Source of the DNA: Lytechinus variegatus
Taxonomy: Eukaryota; Echinodermata; Echinoidea; Temnopleuroida; Toxopneustidae
Direction: 5' to 3'
DNA length: 64,000 nt
NCBI RefSeq assembly: GCF_018143015.1
Contig: NC_054743.1
Location: 45,046,922-45,110,921, forward strand
Numbering within the stretch: the first letter of the stretch is position 1; each line of letters begins with the position of its first letter. Shown one piece after another: positions 1 through 11,810 of the stretch. The notes under the pieces are model-generated. The model made no database searches and was not told the origin of the DNA. It saw only the letters and a list, made by a program, of their open reading frames with translations. Made by a program: the position numbers and the translations under genes.

Positions 1-1965
1 GTACAGTTCATATATATTTCTTGAAGATGATAAGTAAGTCTGATGGTGACTATACTCTGAATATGAAGATAATATAAATTGTGCAGTATAAAATATAAAC
101 TCTACTGTAGCTGTCTGTATGCTGGTAATCTGATTTTGGTTCAGAAGTGAACCCCTTTTATATTGGTCTGGTCTAGACTCTTTACGATCAAACAGGTGCT
201 GGTCAACCTGGGATGCTTGGCCAAAACATTCTGTACCGTCATAACTTTACTCTGAATTAGGCGCATTGACCTTTTAGGGAGAACATGAAATGTAGTGAAT
301 AAGAAACCCATAAAATGTGTGTGCGTCAGAAGTTTAGCTGGAAGAAGAATGAGTAATACTTTTCTAATGAAAGTTGGAGCTGGTATACATGTACATGTAC
401 TTCCTGTAGAAGTATTGATTATGTATTGATATGATATTGAATATGTGAGATATGTCTTCTCATCACATAACAACATAACTGATTGATGCACTGAAGCTTC
501 AGCACTCAAATTGAGGCACATACTGCACTACATTTGTGTGCATACTGTACATTTGCAAATTCCCCCCCCCCCCCCCCCCCCAGGATCATCAAAGTGAAAT
601 TGGCTGCAGGCACATTTACAGATATCCAAGTCGCATGTAAAATCTGAATTAGTTCCAGGCTTGTGTCCTTTTGTTTCTAATCCTCCCATTTCAGCATCTA
701 TAGACAAAACAATGGAGCACCATTCTGAGCAGGATCAAAGTGGCATTATAGCCATGCTCCGGTGAATTTGCCATGTGTCCGGTAGTTACTTATGCATGGC
801 TAGCCACGCGTTGGTAATTACTTAAACATGATTAAAAAGAAACAAAATTTGCAGAAATTCAAATATTCTATAAAACAAATGATGCACAGGTTTGTTTGTG
901 CATCAGTAGGATTAGTGAGCATGCAGTAACAATGGAGACTATTCTAACCCCACTCTGCTATGCTTCATGGGTTTATAAAGTCCCTTAAATTACATTATGC
1001 TCATATAATATAAAAAATATTCACAATGTGAGTGCATTGGTTAAAGTTTTGTGAGCATAAGGAATGGAACTTGTCAAACCCATGAGGCGTAACCGAGTGG
1101 GTTAGACTAGTTTCCATAGTTACCGCATTATCACTAGTCCTGCCAATGCACAAACAAACCTGTGTATCATTTGTTATATAGAATGGTGGGTTTTTTGTGC
1201 AAATTAAAATTATGACCATGCATATAAAGTAACGTAATTACCAATGCATGGCTATCCATGCGTCTGGTAAATTTGCCATGCATAAGTAATTCCCGGACGC
1301 ACTGCAAATTTACCAGTTACATGGCTAGCCATGTGTTGGCTATAAAACCTACCAAATCACTCACATCTGTGCATCACTTGTACATTGTATATTGATTTTT
1401 GGGATTAAGGGGCCTATTGCACATGGCTTGTAAACATGTCTGTGTTCTCTAAAGATTTTCCTTTTTTTAGTGCATCGTGGTACGAATCCATGGACGATGC
1501 AGATTTTTTTGTACAGAATCACTCTTATTTCATCATACATGAGATGCTTTTGGCAAAAGCTGACAATTAAATCTGAAAATGAAGTGTGATAAATACAAGA
1601 AATATGCATACTCCATGGATTTGTACAAGTTATCAAAGAAGGTGCAAACGAAACTTCTTTTGAGAATATGGGCCACAACTAATCTCATCCATAACATTTA
1701 ATTATCTAGTATGTACATGTACTAAAAAATGTAACATATTGCAGTTGTGACAAAATGTATGTAGATCACCATGAATGACAGTTTCCGATAGACCTCACAT
1801 TTAGTTGAAGATTCATTTCTGGTGACTTTTTGTTGTTTTTGCCACTGTCTAGTCACATTCGTTGATGGCTTTGTTTACTGAAGCCAATATACAATTGGAT
1901 GACTACTGATTTGTAATTCCTAACATGGTTGGGGGTTTCGGTTTCAGTAGGCAATGGAATCTTAC
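1..1965. other. OTC intron or flank, no gene seen
   Basis: AT-rich sequence downstream of the OTC exon on the minus strand. It most likely belongs to an OTC intron, because the following OTC exon (the ALLGGHP region in vertebrates) was not found here. A 20-bp poly-C run lies at 562-581. Phrases such as 'catggctagccatg' recur near 790-820 and 1240-1340, suggesting a degenerate local repeat. Small open frames here show no recognisable protein. Confidence 0.5.
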
Positions 1966-2165
1966 CTGTTTCATTAGAAACTCTAGTTCTAGTGCTACGC
2001 TTCTCGAATATCAGAGCAGCCGACTTCCCTTCTAGGGGTCTGTAGGCCTCCCCATTCTGCTTGTAGCGGATCTTTAAGTCTGCCGAGGTCCACAGCAGTT
2101 GCTCAATCTCACCCTTTGTGAAATATTTGAGTGTGAGGAAGTGACGCCCAACAAGAGAAGACCAG
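1966..2165 (-). CDS. OTC: Ornithine transcarbamylase, internal exon (equivalent to vertebrate exons 2+3)
   Basis: Mitochondrial matrix enzyme of the urea cycle and arginine synthesis that joins carbamoyl phosphate and ornithine to give citrulline. Seen: the minus strand reads [14 protein letters not shown], then [20 protein letters not shown], then [20 protein letters not shown] and NETG. The STRT motif is the family's carbamoyl-phosphate binding loop. The acceptor TTTATTACAG ends at 2166 and the donor GTAAG starts at 1965. The 200-nt exon begins on the third base of a codon and ends after the first base. These phases match the start of human exon 2 and the end of human exon 3 as I recall them, so the intermediate intron is absent here. 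The spacing is about seven residues shorter than in human. No neighbouring OTC exon was found in the window, so flanking introns exceed 1.9 kb (3') and probably several kb (5'). Confidence 0.9.
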
Positions 2166-2339
2166 CTGTAATAAACAAGGGGTGGAATTTTGATTTTTCT
2201 CATGTATACAGGTAGTCTGAATTTCGTGGAAAGATTTGATGGAAAGATAATCTACTTTAATAAAGTCTAGGCACACAGCCAGTAAAGACACTCTCCCTTA
2301 TACATTGGTCTCAGAAAACTCAATGTACCAGTGCTCATA

Positions 2340-2564
2340 GGCGGCGGAAGCGGGGGGGACAGGGGGGACGTGTCCCCCCCTAAATTTGAGGAGGGGGGGA
2401 CGGTCCCCCCCCTAAATTTGTTGTTGATGACCTTTTTTTTTTTTTTTGCTTGTCAATTTATTTTCCTACGTCCCCCCTAAAATTTTTGGGTTGAAACCCT
2501 TTTTTTTTTTGCTTGTCAATTTTTTTTGGGTTGTCCCCTCCTAAAATTTTTGGCTTCCGCCGCC
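2340..2564 (+). mobile_element. Short inverted-repeat element (GGCGGCGGAAGC family), copy A
   Basis: The ends are GGCGGCGGAAGC and GCTTCCGCCGCC, perfect 12-bp inverted repeats. The interior holds three degenerate repeats of 'cccccctaaa..ttttt..gcttgtcaattt'. A second copy lies in the opposite orientation at 8057-8232, and a related hairpin at 63368-63474. Non-coding MITE; superfamily not resolved. Confidence 0.75.
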
Positions 2565-4610
2565 AATGCCAGTGCTGCTGTCATCACATTGACTACATGT
2601 AGGCTAAATTACAAGAAGACCTACTTCATACTTCATGCTGTTTTTTGGCACACATGGCGTGACATGATCAAAAAATTGTGTTAAATGTTCCCCACACATG
2701 TGTCCAATTGGTATCAATTTTTTTTTAATTAACTTTTAATTATAAGGTAAACTCTAATTTTGAAAATTTTTGTGTCTTATAACATGTTCATACTCAATAA
2801 ATTAGAACTTCCAAGAGATTCAACTATACAGGTATTGTATTCTGAAAAAAAAACTAAAAAAAAAACATCCTCAAAATGTTACATATGGGACATTTCATCC
2901 TTGGAAAAGATCTAATTTGCATATTTAATTAGATGCCACCAATGTTGGGGGTCCATGTCCAACCGACAGTGTATGACTAAATCTCTTTTATTTTCTGACT
3001 TATGATTTTAATTACATATCAAGCATGTGATCTCAAACGCATAGAAGTAATGCTGAAACAATTTCCTCCCATTGAATACAATCTCTAGTTTTTGTGCCTA
3101 GTCTTTCCCTTGTAGTGTCCTTGATTTGATATGAAGATTAATCGTGAGCCCTCTTTAGCTAAATTAGACAAAAAATTTGGGGAATAGAAGCAAGCTCCAT
3201 ATTTTGTTAAGAAAAATCAACGCTTAAATGACGCTATTTGAGGGGTATTCATCATATTAGAGGGAATTGACTTCATATCGTTAGGTAAGTTTTGTAGGAC
3301 TTGATTTCATAAAACCTCTTCTGAAATTCACGGGAGTTTGTTGCAATATTGCATGCGCCGTGCCTTCAATTTTCCTGTACAAGGCGGCAGTAATGCGCCC
3401 ATGGGTGAGCAGAGGTAGGCGTAAGCCGATTTTGTATGATTTTGATTAAAAAATTTGAAACTAATTACGATTGTATGGCTACTCACCGGAAAAACCCCTG
3501 ATCATGCCGACGAGTAGCAAGAATAAGTTTCCGCAAATACTTTTGCAATGAAGCGATGTTTGCCAAGGACTTAAAGATCCAGGGTCAAACCAGTTCAGTG
3601 TCGAAGGTTAGTACCTTGGTATATAGCATACTAACCTCGTACTACTAAGTATCACTCTAGGCAACACCCCTATAGTACTTACCTGTGTTAAGAAACTGGG
3701 ACTCCACTAACATGCATTTGGGCCACCCTAGCTTTGAAGCATTAATAGATATCACAGAATTATTTTACTCTACAGTATAGTACGTGATTGTATTACCGAC
3801 CGACCTTGTATTACCGAACGTGCGCATCGTACGCATCAGAAAATAATTTCATATATGCTCAAAACTTTGCAACATCCTTCCAAAGGGAACTTGAATAGAA
3901 AGATGATGAAAAATTGTCAAAAACAAATTTTCAAAGTCTTAATATTTTAAAATATGGTCATAATAGCTCATCAGTGATTTTGTCGTCTTCTAAATTTTTC
4001 CAATAGAAAACACACGTTCGGTAATAAGATACCTTTTTAAAGTGACCAAAATTATTTCACAACGCAAATATAATAGCGTCGACCTTCCACCGCTTGTGTA
4101 TTACGTACTTCCGATAAGCAATGCCGTTTTGAAGAACAATTTATAGATAAAAAATATCATTTCACAAATACTAAAATTTATTACGTGATTTACTGCTAAT
4201 GTATTTGCGTTGTTTACATGTGGATCGAGGGGTCTACGCGATATCAATCTGGTAATAAACCTTCATTTTGTCAATTTTTACCGAAGATTTTTTAAAACCT
4301 TCCTACGCATTAGGCGTAGGAAGGTGAAGTTAATTAATAAAATAAAAATATTTTTTACGTGATTCTTTTATCTACAGATAGATTTCTAAGGGAAATCCAT
4401 CTTCATTTACCTGGTTCTCTTATACATATATGAAGGCCTGTTCAATGATGAAGAAGTATATGTGAGATTGAAAAAAAAGCCATCATCATCATGGAGTCCT
4501 CAAGACTAACTTAGGTCAAGATTGGTCAGTTGTTCTTGAAGAAGAAATCAGAGATGCCAAGTTCAAAGACCAGCTATGCATGCTATGCGTGAGATTTTCA
4601 GTGAATCTGA
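2565..4610. other. No gene seen
   Basis: AT-rich sequence without a supported exon. It contains a piece at about 3650-3742 that recurs inverted at about 10400-10490 (shared core 'gttaagaaactgggactcc'), and several phrases around 3785-4035 concerning 'tattaccga' that look repetitive. Confidence 0.4.
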
Positions 4611-4616
4611 GTGAAA

Positions 4617-6140
4617 TCACTTGTTCACTGCTACCACCCTGCCTGTGGTGAATCTACAGGTAGGACTACATGTACATATGGTATGCCGATGTTGTACAGA
4701 GCACACACTTCAAAAAATCATTAAAATATCACTTTTGTGACAAAAATTACTAATTTTCATACAGTTGCAATTTATTTTTCATTAGTAACTTGGGAATAAT
4801 TTTTGTATTCACCAGAGCGCTCAAAAACTTGAATTTTGGGCATATTTTTGTGTACGCCCTCTATTGGTGGAAAGTAATATGGCAAGAAAATTTGCATTTT
4901 TTTATCTCTATTTTTAATTAAGAAAAAAATGATTTAAAGAATCAAAGTGAAATAAGAGCCAAGTAGTATGAATAGGTGTTATGAAAACTGTCAATGTAAA
5001 AAAATCAATCATTTGCCCCAAAGAAAGAGGGAAAGACTTCCATATGTCCCCTACACTAATTTAAAAAAATAGTTCCCCCAAACCCCCTTCTTTCTCTTTT
5101 TTCTTCTTACTTCCGGTGGGAACTTGGATTCGAACCTCTCACTGCAGAAAGAAGCATCTCCAGTCTGTCGCCTTACTCACTGAGCTAGCAGGAATTGTTG
5201 AAAGCCATGGGTTTCATAACAATTATCAACCGATATTACGACTAGTCTACTCTCCAAGAGTATTGGGTATTCATTTTTCTGACTAAATAAACCGATGCCA
5301 TTGGGAATTACACACACTCAAATTTTTGACGGAATAAAGCCATATTTTGGTATGTATCCGACTTTTCCTTCCTAAATCTCTATATGTTAGATAATTCTTG
5401 ATAAACATTCTCCATATTTTTTCTTCAATTTTAGTGGAGGGGATATTATGGAAGTCTTGCCAAAAAGAGAAAATAAGCCAAACATTGCCACCCTTATTTT
5501 GCCACACATGGAGATATAACTGAGAACAAGGTTATATTATAACCTTGTTCATTGAATGAGTGAGTGAGATCTCAGACATTGTGTACAATGTATATGGGGA
5601 TAAACTGTGATAGTTGCGTGAGGCATAACCCAGGCACTTGTTCACTGCAACCATCCTGCCTGTGGGGAATCTACAGGTAGGACTATAGTATGCCAATGCT
5701 GTACATAACACACACTTTGAAAAATCATTAAAATATCACTTTTGTGACCAAAATTACTAATTTTCATACAGTTGCAATTTATTTTTCATGAGTAACTTGA
5801 GAATAATTTTTGTATTCACCAGAGCGCTCAAAAACTTGAATTTTGGACATATTTTTGTGTACGCCCTCTATTGGTGGAAAGTAATATGGCAAGAAAATTT
5901 TCATTTTTCAATCTTTATTTTTAATTAAGAAAAAAAATAATTTAAAGAATTAAGTTTACATAAGTGCCAAGTTATATGATGAATAGCTGTAATGAAAACT
6001 GACAGTTTAAGAAAATCAAGCATTTGTCCCATACAAAAAGAGAAATTAAGCCAAACATTGCTACCATTATTTTGCCACACATGGGGATGTAACTGAGAAC
6101 AATGTTATATCATAACCTTGTTCATTGAATGAGTGAACCC
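4617..6140. repeat. Long direct duplication (about 430 bp twice, plus a second matching block)
   Basis: Sequence 4617-5045 recurs at 5637-6045 in the same orientation with only scattered differences. Both copies share 'aatcattaaaatatcactt' and 'gtacgccctctattggtgg'. The block 5475-5567, with a short hairpin 'aaggttatattataacctt', recurs at 6048-6135. The second copy therefore looks like a duplicate of the whole 4617-5570 segment with an internal stretch of about 450 bp, including the tRNA-like sequence, missing or never present. Confidence 0.75.
5104..5197 (-). repeat. tRNA-like sequence, probable SINE head or pseudo-tRNA
   Basis: The minus strand contains an A-box-like TAGCTCAGTGAGTAAGGC and a perfect B box, GGTTCGAATCC, about 40 nt apart, as in polymerase III promoters of tRNAs and tRNA-derived SINEs. 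The arms do not fold into a good cloverleaf, since the T stem is weak, and the sequence runs into an A/G-rich tract. I therefore call a SINE-like or pseudo-tRNA sequence rather than a functional tRNA. Confidence 0.45.
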
Positions 6141-6425
6141 AGGGAACTCCCGCCCGCGTAGCGTTACAATTCATAAAAATGGCCGATCGAAACGGGGGTA
6201 GGAGAGAACTTTTCATTTTTTGAGGTTCCAGTCTGTGCCCAGATGTCAGAAAAACTGCCACTTGTTAGGCCTTCATCCATATAATCGTGGTAAGTGCTTG
6301 ATTTCTGTTTTAACTATTTATTCGGAGAATTATTTTGACCATACTTCACGCTTGTCAGGTGAGTATGCCTTTACACGTAAGATCCTGGGCTCCCGCCCGC
6401 TACGTGGGCGGGAGTTCCCTGGGTT
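6134..6425. mobile_element. Inverted-repeat element, about 292 bp
   Basis: The left end reads aacccagggaactcccgccc and the right end gggcgggagttccctgggtt; these are perfect reverse complements over 20 bp and remain similar for a few bases beyond. The interior is unique and non-coding. Confidence 0.75.
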
Positions 6426-6965
6426 ACATGAGACAGAGATTTGAGGGGATGAACAAGAGTCCAAACTGATTGAGTCTCACGAATAAAATTAATATTGGTA
6501 GGCCTACCGGTATATTGGTACACTCATAGTACCAATGAGGTCCAAACATTAACATGTATGGACCTCATAGGCGACATTACCCAAAAATATGGGTTAGACA
6601 ATGCTGTTCTGATTTCCAACCCAAGACTTTGGTAAATGTACGCCTTAATACAAATTGGAGTTAAGTGATATGACTTTCATTTGGTGGGGAGACATTAAAA
6701 GTATTAATTAAACTTAGTTCAAATTAAAATAGATTATCATTAAACTTACATTTCAGGCCCTTTTTGTTGATTTTCGGTGAGCGTTCCACACAGCTGCGAC
6801 GAGTGATCAACTCCGAAGTGATACGCGAACTGGTCAGCTGATCGGTCAGCTGATCGGTAGATTATCTTTTTGTCAGACGTTCATAATTTATGTAAAGCGT
6901 ATCAATCTTCAGTACCTTGATTCCAAAGTATCAGTATTGCAGATAAATGTCATTATTGATTGGAA

Positions 6966-7500
6966 TCAGTGGCGGATCGGGGGGGGGGGGGGGTGGGGGT
7001 GGGGGTGAGCATTTCTGGCGGATCGGGGGGGTGGGGGTGGGGGTGAGCATTTCTGCCCGATCCCCCTATTGAGATTTGTAGTAAATATTTTGGAATTAAA
7101 TACGTTGTTCATACTAGTTATGCGACCCCTCCCTTATGATGATCACAGCATTATTTGTAATGGGGATATTTCGTTCATAATTATTCTTGTCTCTTCTTTC
7201 TCTTTTTTAGCCTTTTTTTGCTTGTTAAAACCTTTTTTCCTTTTTTTTTGGGGGGGGGGGGCTCGCCAAATTTTACGTGGGTCAAAATTACCTTCATTTT
7301 TTAGTGACAATCTTTTTTTCATTTGTCCAGTTCTACGCGAGACAAAATTACCTTCGATCATTATTATAGTTAAAAACTTTTTTTATATTTTATTTATTTA
7401 TTTATTTATTTTTTTGGGGGGGAGGTTGCCAAATATCATGCGAACGTTTTTCAGCTTTTACTGTTTTATTCGACTTATAATCAAATATTAAATGGGGCTT
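6966..7500. repeat. G-rich tandem duplication and low-complexity stretch
   Basis: A unit beginning ggcggatcgggg and ending gtgagcatttct occurs twice in a row (about 6970-7060). Poly-T and poly-G tracts with a TTTA microsatellite (about 7392-7416) follow. The small open frames here are products of base composition. It resembles a decayed member of the ggcggatc-type MITEs also seen at 20041-20220. Confidence 0.5.
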
Positions 7501-8056
7501 ACCACAGTTTTTTTTTAAGTCAATTCATAAGAATATTCCTCATCGGGATTTGAGCTTTCTTTCATGAATTATCAATTTTTTCATGATTACCAAAAATACT
7601 TAAAATTTTTTATCGGTGTATGCCTATAAAGCTTTAGCTCATGCGTTGCGCCTGCCATATTTTAATGCTGATCAACTTTATGCTTTTAATGAATTCCTAA
7701 AAACAATAAATTCTCAGATCATCAATTTTGTCTAATTCGATTGCGTCTCTCTATCAGTTTTGAATATTCATAAAAAATATCAGCTCGTGCTTTTTGCTCA
7801 TAATATTTTGATTAGTAAATTCTTCTCTTATATAATCGAGTCGGATAGATAGATAACTAGAGAGAGAGTTGGGGGGGGGGGGGTCCCTCAGCTACTTGTC
7901 CTCGCTTATTTGTTATTATTTGTTATTATGCTCATGTTGTGAGAGCTTTGTGTTTTCACATTTTTTTCTTTTTCAACCTTTTTATTGTCTCGGAGCTTCC
8001 CTCTATTTCTTTACACTATATAATGTAGTCCTTTTTACCTCATTGTTTCAATCATT
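7500..8056. other. No gene seen
   Basis: AT-rich, non-coding by eye, with an AG-repeat then poly-G tract at about 7859-7882. Confidence 0.4.
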
Positions 8057-8232
8057 GGCGGCGGAAGCCCCAAATTTTAGGAGGGGACAACCTAAAAAAA
8101 TTTGACAAGCAAAAAAAAAAAGGCTCTCAACCCAAACATTTTAGGGGGGACGTAGGAAAATAAATTGACAAGCAAAAAAAAAAAAAAAGGTCAACAACAA
8201 ATTTAGGGGGGAACGTCCCCGCTTCCGCCGCC
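8057..8232 (-). mobile_element. Short inverted-repeat element (GGCGGCGGAAGC family), copy B
   Basis: Same 12-bp ends and same internal units (ttgacaagcaaaaa, tttagggggga) as copy A at 2340-2564, in reverse orientation and shorter. Confidence 0.75.
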
Positions 8233-8339
8233 TATGGTTTCAATTCTTTTTTTGTTCTCATTTCAATGAAAACATCATTATTAAACTGACGTAGAAGACT
8301 TTATTACGAAATTTTGACATTGTTTTGTTTCATTTGTTT

Positions 8340-8800
8340 GGCTTTCTTTTTTCTTCTCCTCATCTTCTTTTTCTTCTTACTTTTTCCCTTTCCTTATTTT
8401 CTCTTCAGTATTTCATTCAGGTATCCGCCAATTTATACAACACCAAGCATATAGAGGCGGATAATCAGTGAGGGAGCATGACGGTGTGCCGCTCTAAAAA
8501 AAAGGAGGAATATTGGAAGAAAAAAAAAAGAAGGGATGGGGAAAAAATAAAGAAAAAAAAGATGATGATGGCAATGACGATGATGAAAATTATCTTGGTG
8601 ATGATGATGGTTGTGGTGATGATGATGGTGATGCTAATGATAGTGGTGATGATGATGACGAGATGTAATTTTGTTATTTTGTCTTTGAAAAAATTAAGTA
8701 GTGCAAAGTTGAATTCATTTAAAGTTTATTATGAAAATAGCAGAAAAAAAATTGGTATGCGTTCGAGGAAAATCCATCCCCCACCAATCTTTTTCAAAGG
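8340..8800. repeat. Low-complexity purine and GATGAT-type microsatellite
   Basis: Pyrimidine-rich then A/G-rich sequence, followed by imperfect (GATGAT)n and (GGTGAT)n at about 8560-8663. The open frame through it is lysine- and methionine-rich composition, not a gene. Confidence 0.6.
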
Positions 8801-8802
8801 TA

Positions 8803-9383
8803 AGATTTTTTTTTGCCCGGGGGGGGCCACTTCCATTCACGAGTGGATACCATGCGCGACCATGGGGTCTCGAAAAGCACCCTAAACACGTAATTTCCAT
8901 ATTCTGAAAATGCACCCCTTAACAAGTATTGGCGTGTGAAACCCTACCCTTAACAAGTATTGGAAACAAAACGATACTCTTGGCAAATATTCCCTGAAAT
9001 GAACCCCTAAACAAGTACAGGAATGTTTTATTGTTACGGGTCCTTCGGTCGTCGGCTTTACCTTATTTGGTTTAGTACGACCCCACCTTCTACACCTCGC
9101 GCAAATCGGACTCTAAACACGAAGTGTTGGAGCAAAAAGGACATCCTTTATAAAACATTTTGATTTTGTTTTATCATCCCCGCAAATTAGACCCTAAACA
9201 CGACGGTTTTCCTAGCGAATTAATAGATACCCTTTTTTCGTTATTTTTGTGTTTTTCACACCCTTATCACGTTACGTAGGTAACGTGCCCTATCGTGAAA
9301 AGGACATCCTTTTTACGTTTTTTTTTGGTCGCGCATGGTATCCACTCGTCAATGTAAGTGGCCCCCCCCCCCCGGGTTTTTTT
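8803..9383. mobile_element. Inverted-repeat element, about 580 bp
   Basis: The left arm (about 8803-8862) carries a poly-G run, then ggccacttccattcacgagt, then ggataccatgcgcgacc. The right arm (about 9325-9383) carries the reverse complement, ggtcgcgcatggtatccact, and a poly-C run. Several phrases recur inside ('accctaaacacg', 'aacaagtattgg'). Non-coding foldback element. Confidence 0.75.
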
Positions 9384-9772
9384 GTGACGGCGTAGGCCTT
9401 TGCAAGCAGCTATTATTATGGTAAAAAAGTAAATGAAATGTCAAGAAATACATGATAATGATTTTTATGGTACATTTTAGTAGGCCTATATCAATTCATA
9501 CTTGTTATCAAAAAGAAAAAAGTGGGTCGTTACGGACCATTAAAAATGGGAAATTTGGGCATTTTATATTTAGGATAGAGCAACTGCTCGTTATAGACGT
9601 CACAATAAATCAAGCATTCTAAATTCTATCAACTCCATTTTTTTGTCAAATAATACCTTCATCGATATTTTGAAATGATTTTTCTCATATTTTCATCATC
9701 TTTTTATCAGGGTGAAATTCCCCTTTAATTTACAAAACAGATTCGCAAACAATATCAAGAGTAGTGGGAGGC

Positions 9773-10041
9773 AAGGGTGGAAATCTAAGGTAGGGGACCA
9801 GGGGCTGGAAAACAGGCAAAAAAAAAAACAAAAACAAACTAAAAAAAAAAAACAAAAAGGAAGGTTTATCACCCCCAAAAGAAGGTCGTCTCGTCCAAAA
9901 TACATGTTTTACTTCGATTTAAATGATGTAGGCCTATTTCTTTCCATCATATATAAAAGAACAAAAATAGTAGGGGGACATTTGATAATGTGCCCCTACT
10001 ATTTTGGGTTAGGGGGAAGTGTCCCCCTGGGATTTGCGCCC
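9773..10041. mobile_element. MITE with AAGGGYGGAAATC ends, copy 1
   Basis: Starts caagggtggaaatc and ends gatttgcgccc. The interior has 'aggtaggggaccaggggctgg', A-rich runs and 'cccctactattttgggtta'. A better-preserved relative is at 46989-47261 and one end of a third at about 37700-37750. Confidence 0.5.
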
Positions 10042-10246
10042 ATGTGGGTGGGGGGTGTTGCACCTCCTTTCGGAATCATTATGGAACAGTGTGAATAGTC
10101 GCTGTGATTTCGATCTCATACCTATACAAAAATAGAACAGAAGAACGCCTTGACCACAGGCCAAAATGCCTAACAATTTTTCCGCGGCATTAGCGACTCT
10201 CGTAAGGGGCGCTCCATTATAAATAAAGTTGCATGTGTAGCTGTCT

Positions 10247-10319
10247 ATGGCAACAGAATCTATCGCAGAATTGAAGCCAGAAGCGTGGGAATTTTCAAGA
10301 AAATTCAAGAAAAGAACCG
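10247..10319 (+). CDS. Possible first coding exon of an unknown gene
   Basis: An ATG at 10247 opens 24 codons that begin MATESIAELKPEAWEFSR and end in a basic stretch (KFKKRT), followed by a consensus donor GTGAGT at 10320. A TATA-like ATAAATAAA lies 20-30 bp upstream (10219-10228), which is close for a TATA box if this ATG is used. The composition is protein-like and unlike the surrounding repeats. I could not find the matching next exon with confidence; the open frame at 10530 is one candidate but no acceptor in the right phase was established. Alternatively the splice signal is fortuitous. Confidence 0.35.
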
Positions 10320-10529
10320 GTGAGTACCGATTAAACAGTACTAATGATCTAATTAGTTACATGTATTGAATTATAACAATATTCAATATTTCGTGAAACA
10401 AAGCTTAGTTCTAAGCTAGGGCAGCCCAAATGCGCGTGAGTGGAGTCCCAGTTTCTTAACACGGGTAAGTATTGCGTTATCGCCTAGAGTGTATTGGTAG
10501 GCCTACCGGTATATTGGTAGCTCTGAGAA

Positions 10530-10940
10530 ATGACCGATCAGGTGACGAGTACACGTACCACAGGTGTGAAAATCAACTTTGTACCGCTTCGGTTGCACTT
10601 GACGGTGACCAGACCAACTGTAAAGAAAAGCTATGGGGTCCTTTATGATAATGTTCGGAAGTTATTGGTAGAAAGAGTGCTAAAATTAAAAAACTACTGT
10701 GTGAGTGGACACGACCCAGCATGTATATCAGCGAGTGGGACTGAACTGGAAAAAAATGTTAGGGTCATCAGGTCCTTATATTTACCCCGAGTCCTGACCA
10801 TCATTGCACAGACTTTTGCTGGAATGAAGGCTCGCATACTGCATTTGAGATGTGACCTTAAACTTGGCAGGCACCAATTCCTTGCTTATGACGCCGCAGA
10901 ACCGACCAAACGAAAAAGCCTTGGAACACATCCTGAGTGA
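10530..10940 (+). CDS. Unassigned open reading frame, 136 codons
   Basis: An uninterrupted frame from ATG to TGA. It encodes a basic, non-repetitive polypeptide (it includes GVKINFVPLRLHLTV and YLPRVLTIIAQTF). I recognise no family. Its last part (10895-10985 region) recurs inverted at about 11727-11810, so it may lie in repeat or pseudogene sequence. It could be a chance frame in a region that is otherwise non-coding. Confidence 0.2.
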   Translation: MTDQVTSTRTTGVKINFVPLRLHLTVTRPTVKKSYGVLYDNVRKLLVERVLKLKNYCVSGHDPACISASGTELEKNVRVIRSLYLPRVLTIIAQTFAGMKARILHLRCDLKLGRHQFLAYDAAEPTKRKSLGTHPE

Positions 10941-11810
10941 GGTATCGGCACAGTACACGTTTGCGCAAGCTGGCGACTTTAACACGTGATCAAAGGAGTT
11001 TGACCAATCGCTGCTCAGCTAGCTGCATGCAGCTGCTGCATGTACGGGGGGGGCGAATACCCAGACTTTCTGGGTATTTATTTATTGAGTTGCCTGCCTA
11101 AACTATTCACAGTTACTTGCTTACCTACCTAATTCCAAGATACTGCCCAACTCCCCTAAAATGGGTCAAACTGACAGTTTCTTAAACTATATGCCCGTAA
11201 TCTGAAGTCGGGTTTAACTTAAACTTATTAACGTTGTGGTTTAAGTATGGGAAGCCAAAAGTGTCAAAATCTTTATCAAGTTGTAAGTTTCTTGTGTTTA
11301 CTGTGCTCTTCCCTGATGCATCGATCGTGAAGACAATCATGTATTTATAACCGCTAGACAATTATGAATGATTTGAGAGCCAAATGAGCTGAAATATGAT
11401 ATCTCTATTGTTAGTGATTTATGTAACAATTGGCTGTTTAGGCCTATACTTAAACCACAACTTTAAACCTGAGTTTAAGTTAAACCCGACTTCAGAAAAC
11501 GGGCCTATGTGTACAGGAAGGAAACACATAAAATTAAACAAGTGGTTGTATTAAAGTTAGTCTACAAATGTAGACCCACATATGCAGTGTGGGTACCTCA
11601 ACTGATTCAACGAGTCTGCATAGCAGACTATGTCTACTGAGGCTGCATATGTCGCTTGCCCTTTCAGGCTGGTTTCATTCGCAAACCAGCAGATCCTACC
11701 TCACGATCCATTCAGAGTCTGCATAGCAGACTATGTTAAAGTTGCCAGCTTGCAGGTACTGTGCCAATAACTCTCAAGATGTGTTCTAAGGCTTTTTCGT
11801 TTGGTCGGTT
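10895..11810. repeat. Inverted pair flanking about 740 bp
   Basis: 10895-10985 (ccgaccaaacgaaaaagcct and onward to the ttaac tract) reappears reverse-complemented at 11727-11810 (aggctttttcgtttggtcgg). Between them lies the separate inverted-repeat element 11193-11504 and a repeated phrase 'gtctgcatagcagactatg' (about 11612 and 11717). Confidence 0.65.
11193..11504. mobile_element. MITE with about 55-bp inverted ends
   Basis: The left end gcccgtaatctgaagtcggg and the following ttaacttaaac match the right end in reverse complement (cccgacttcagaaaacgggc). Similarity continues through 'gtggtttaagtat'. The flanks ctatat and ctatgt may be an imperfect target duplication. Confidence 0.7.

Noticed and set aside
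5104-5197. Functional tRNA gene
   Set aside because: A and B boxes are good but the arms do not form a convincing cloverleaf, and an A/G-rich tail follows.
8478-8885. Lys/Met-rich open frame of 135 codons
   Set aside because: Runs through a GATGAT microsatellite and into an inverted-repeat element; composition only.
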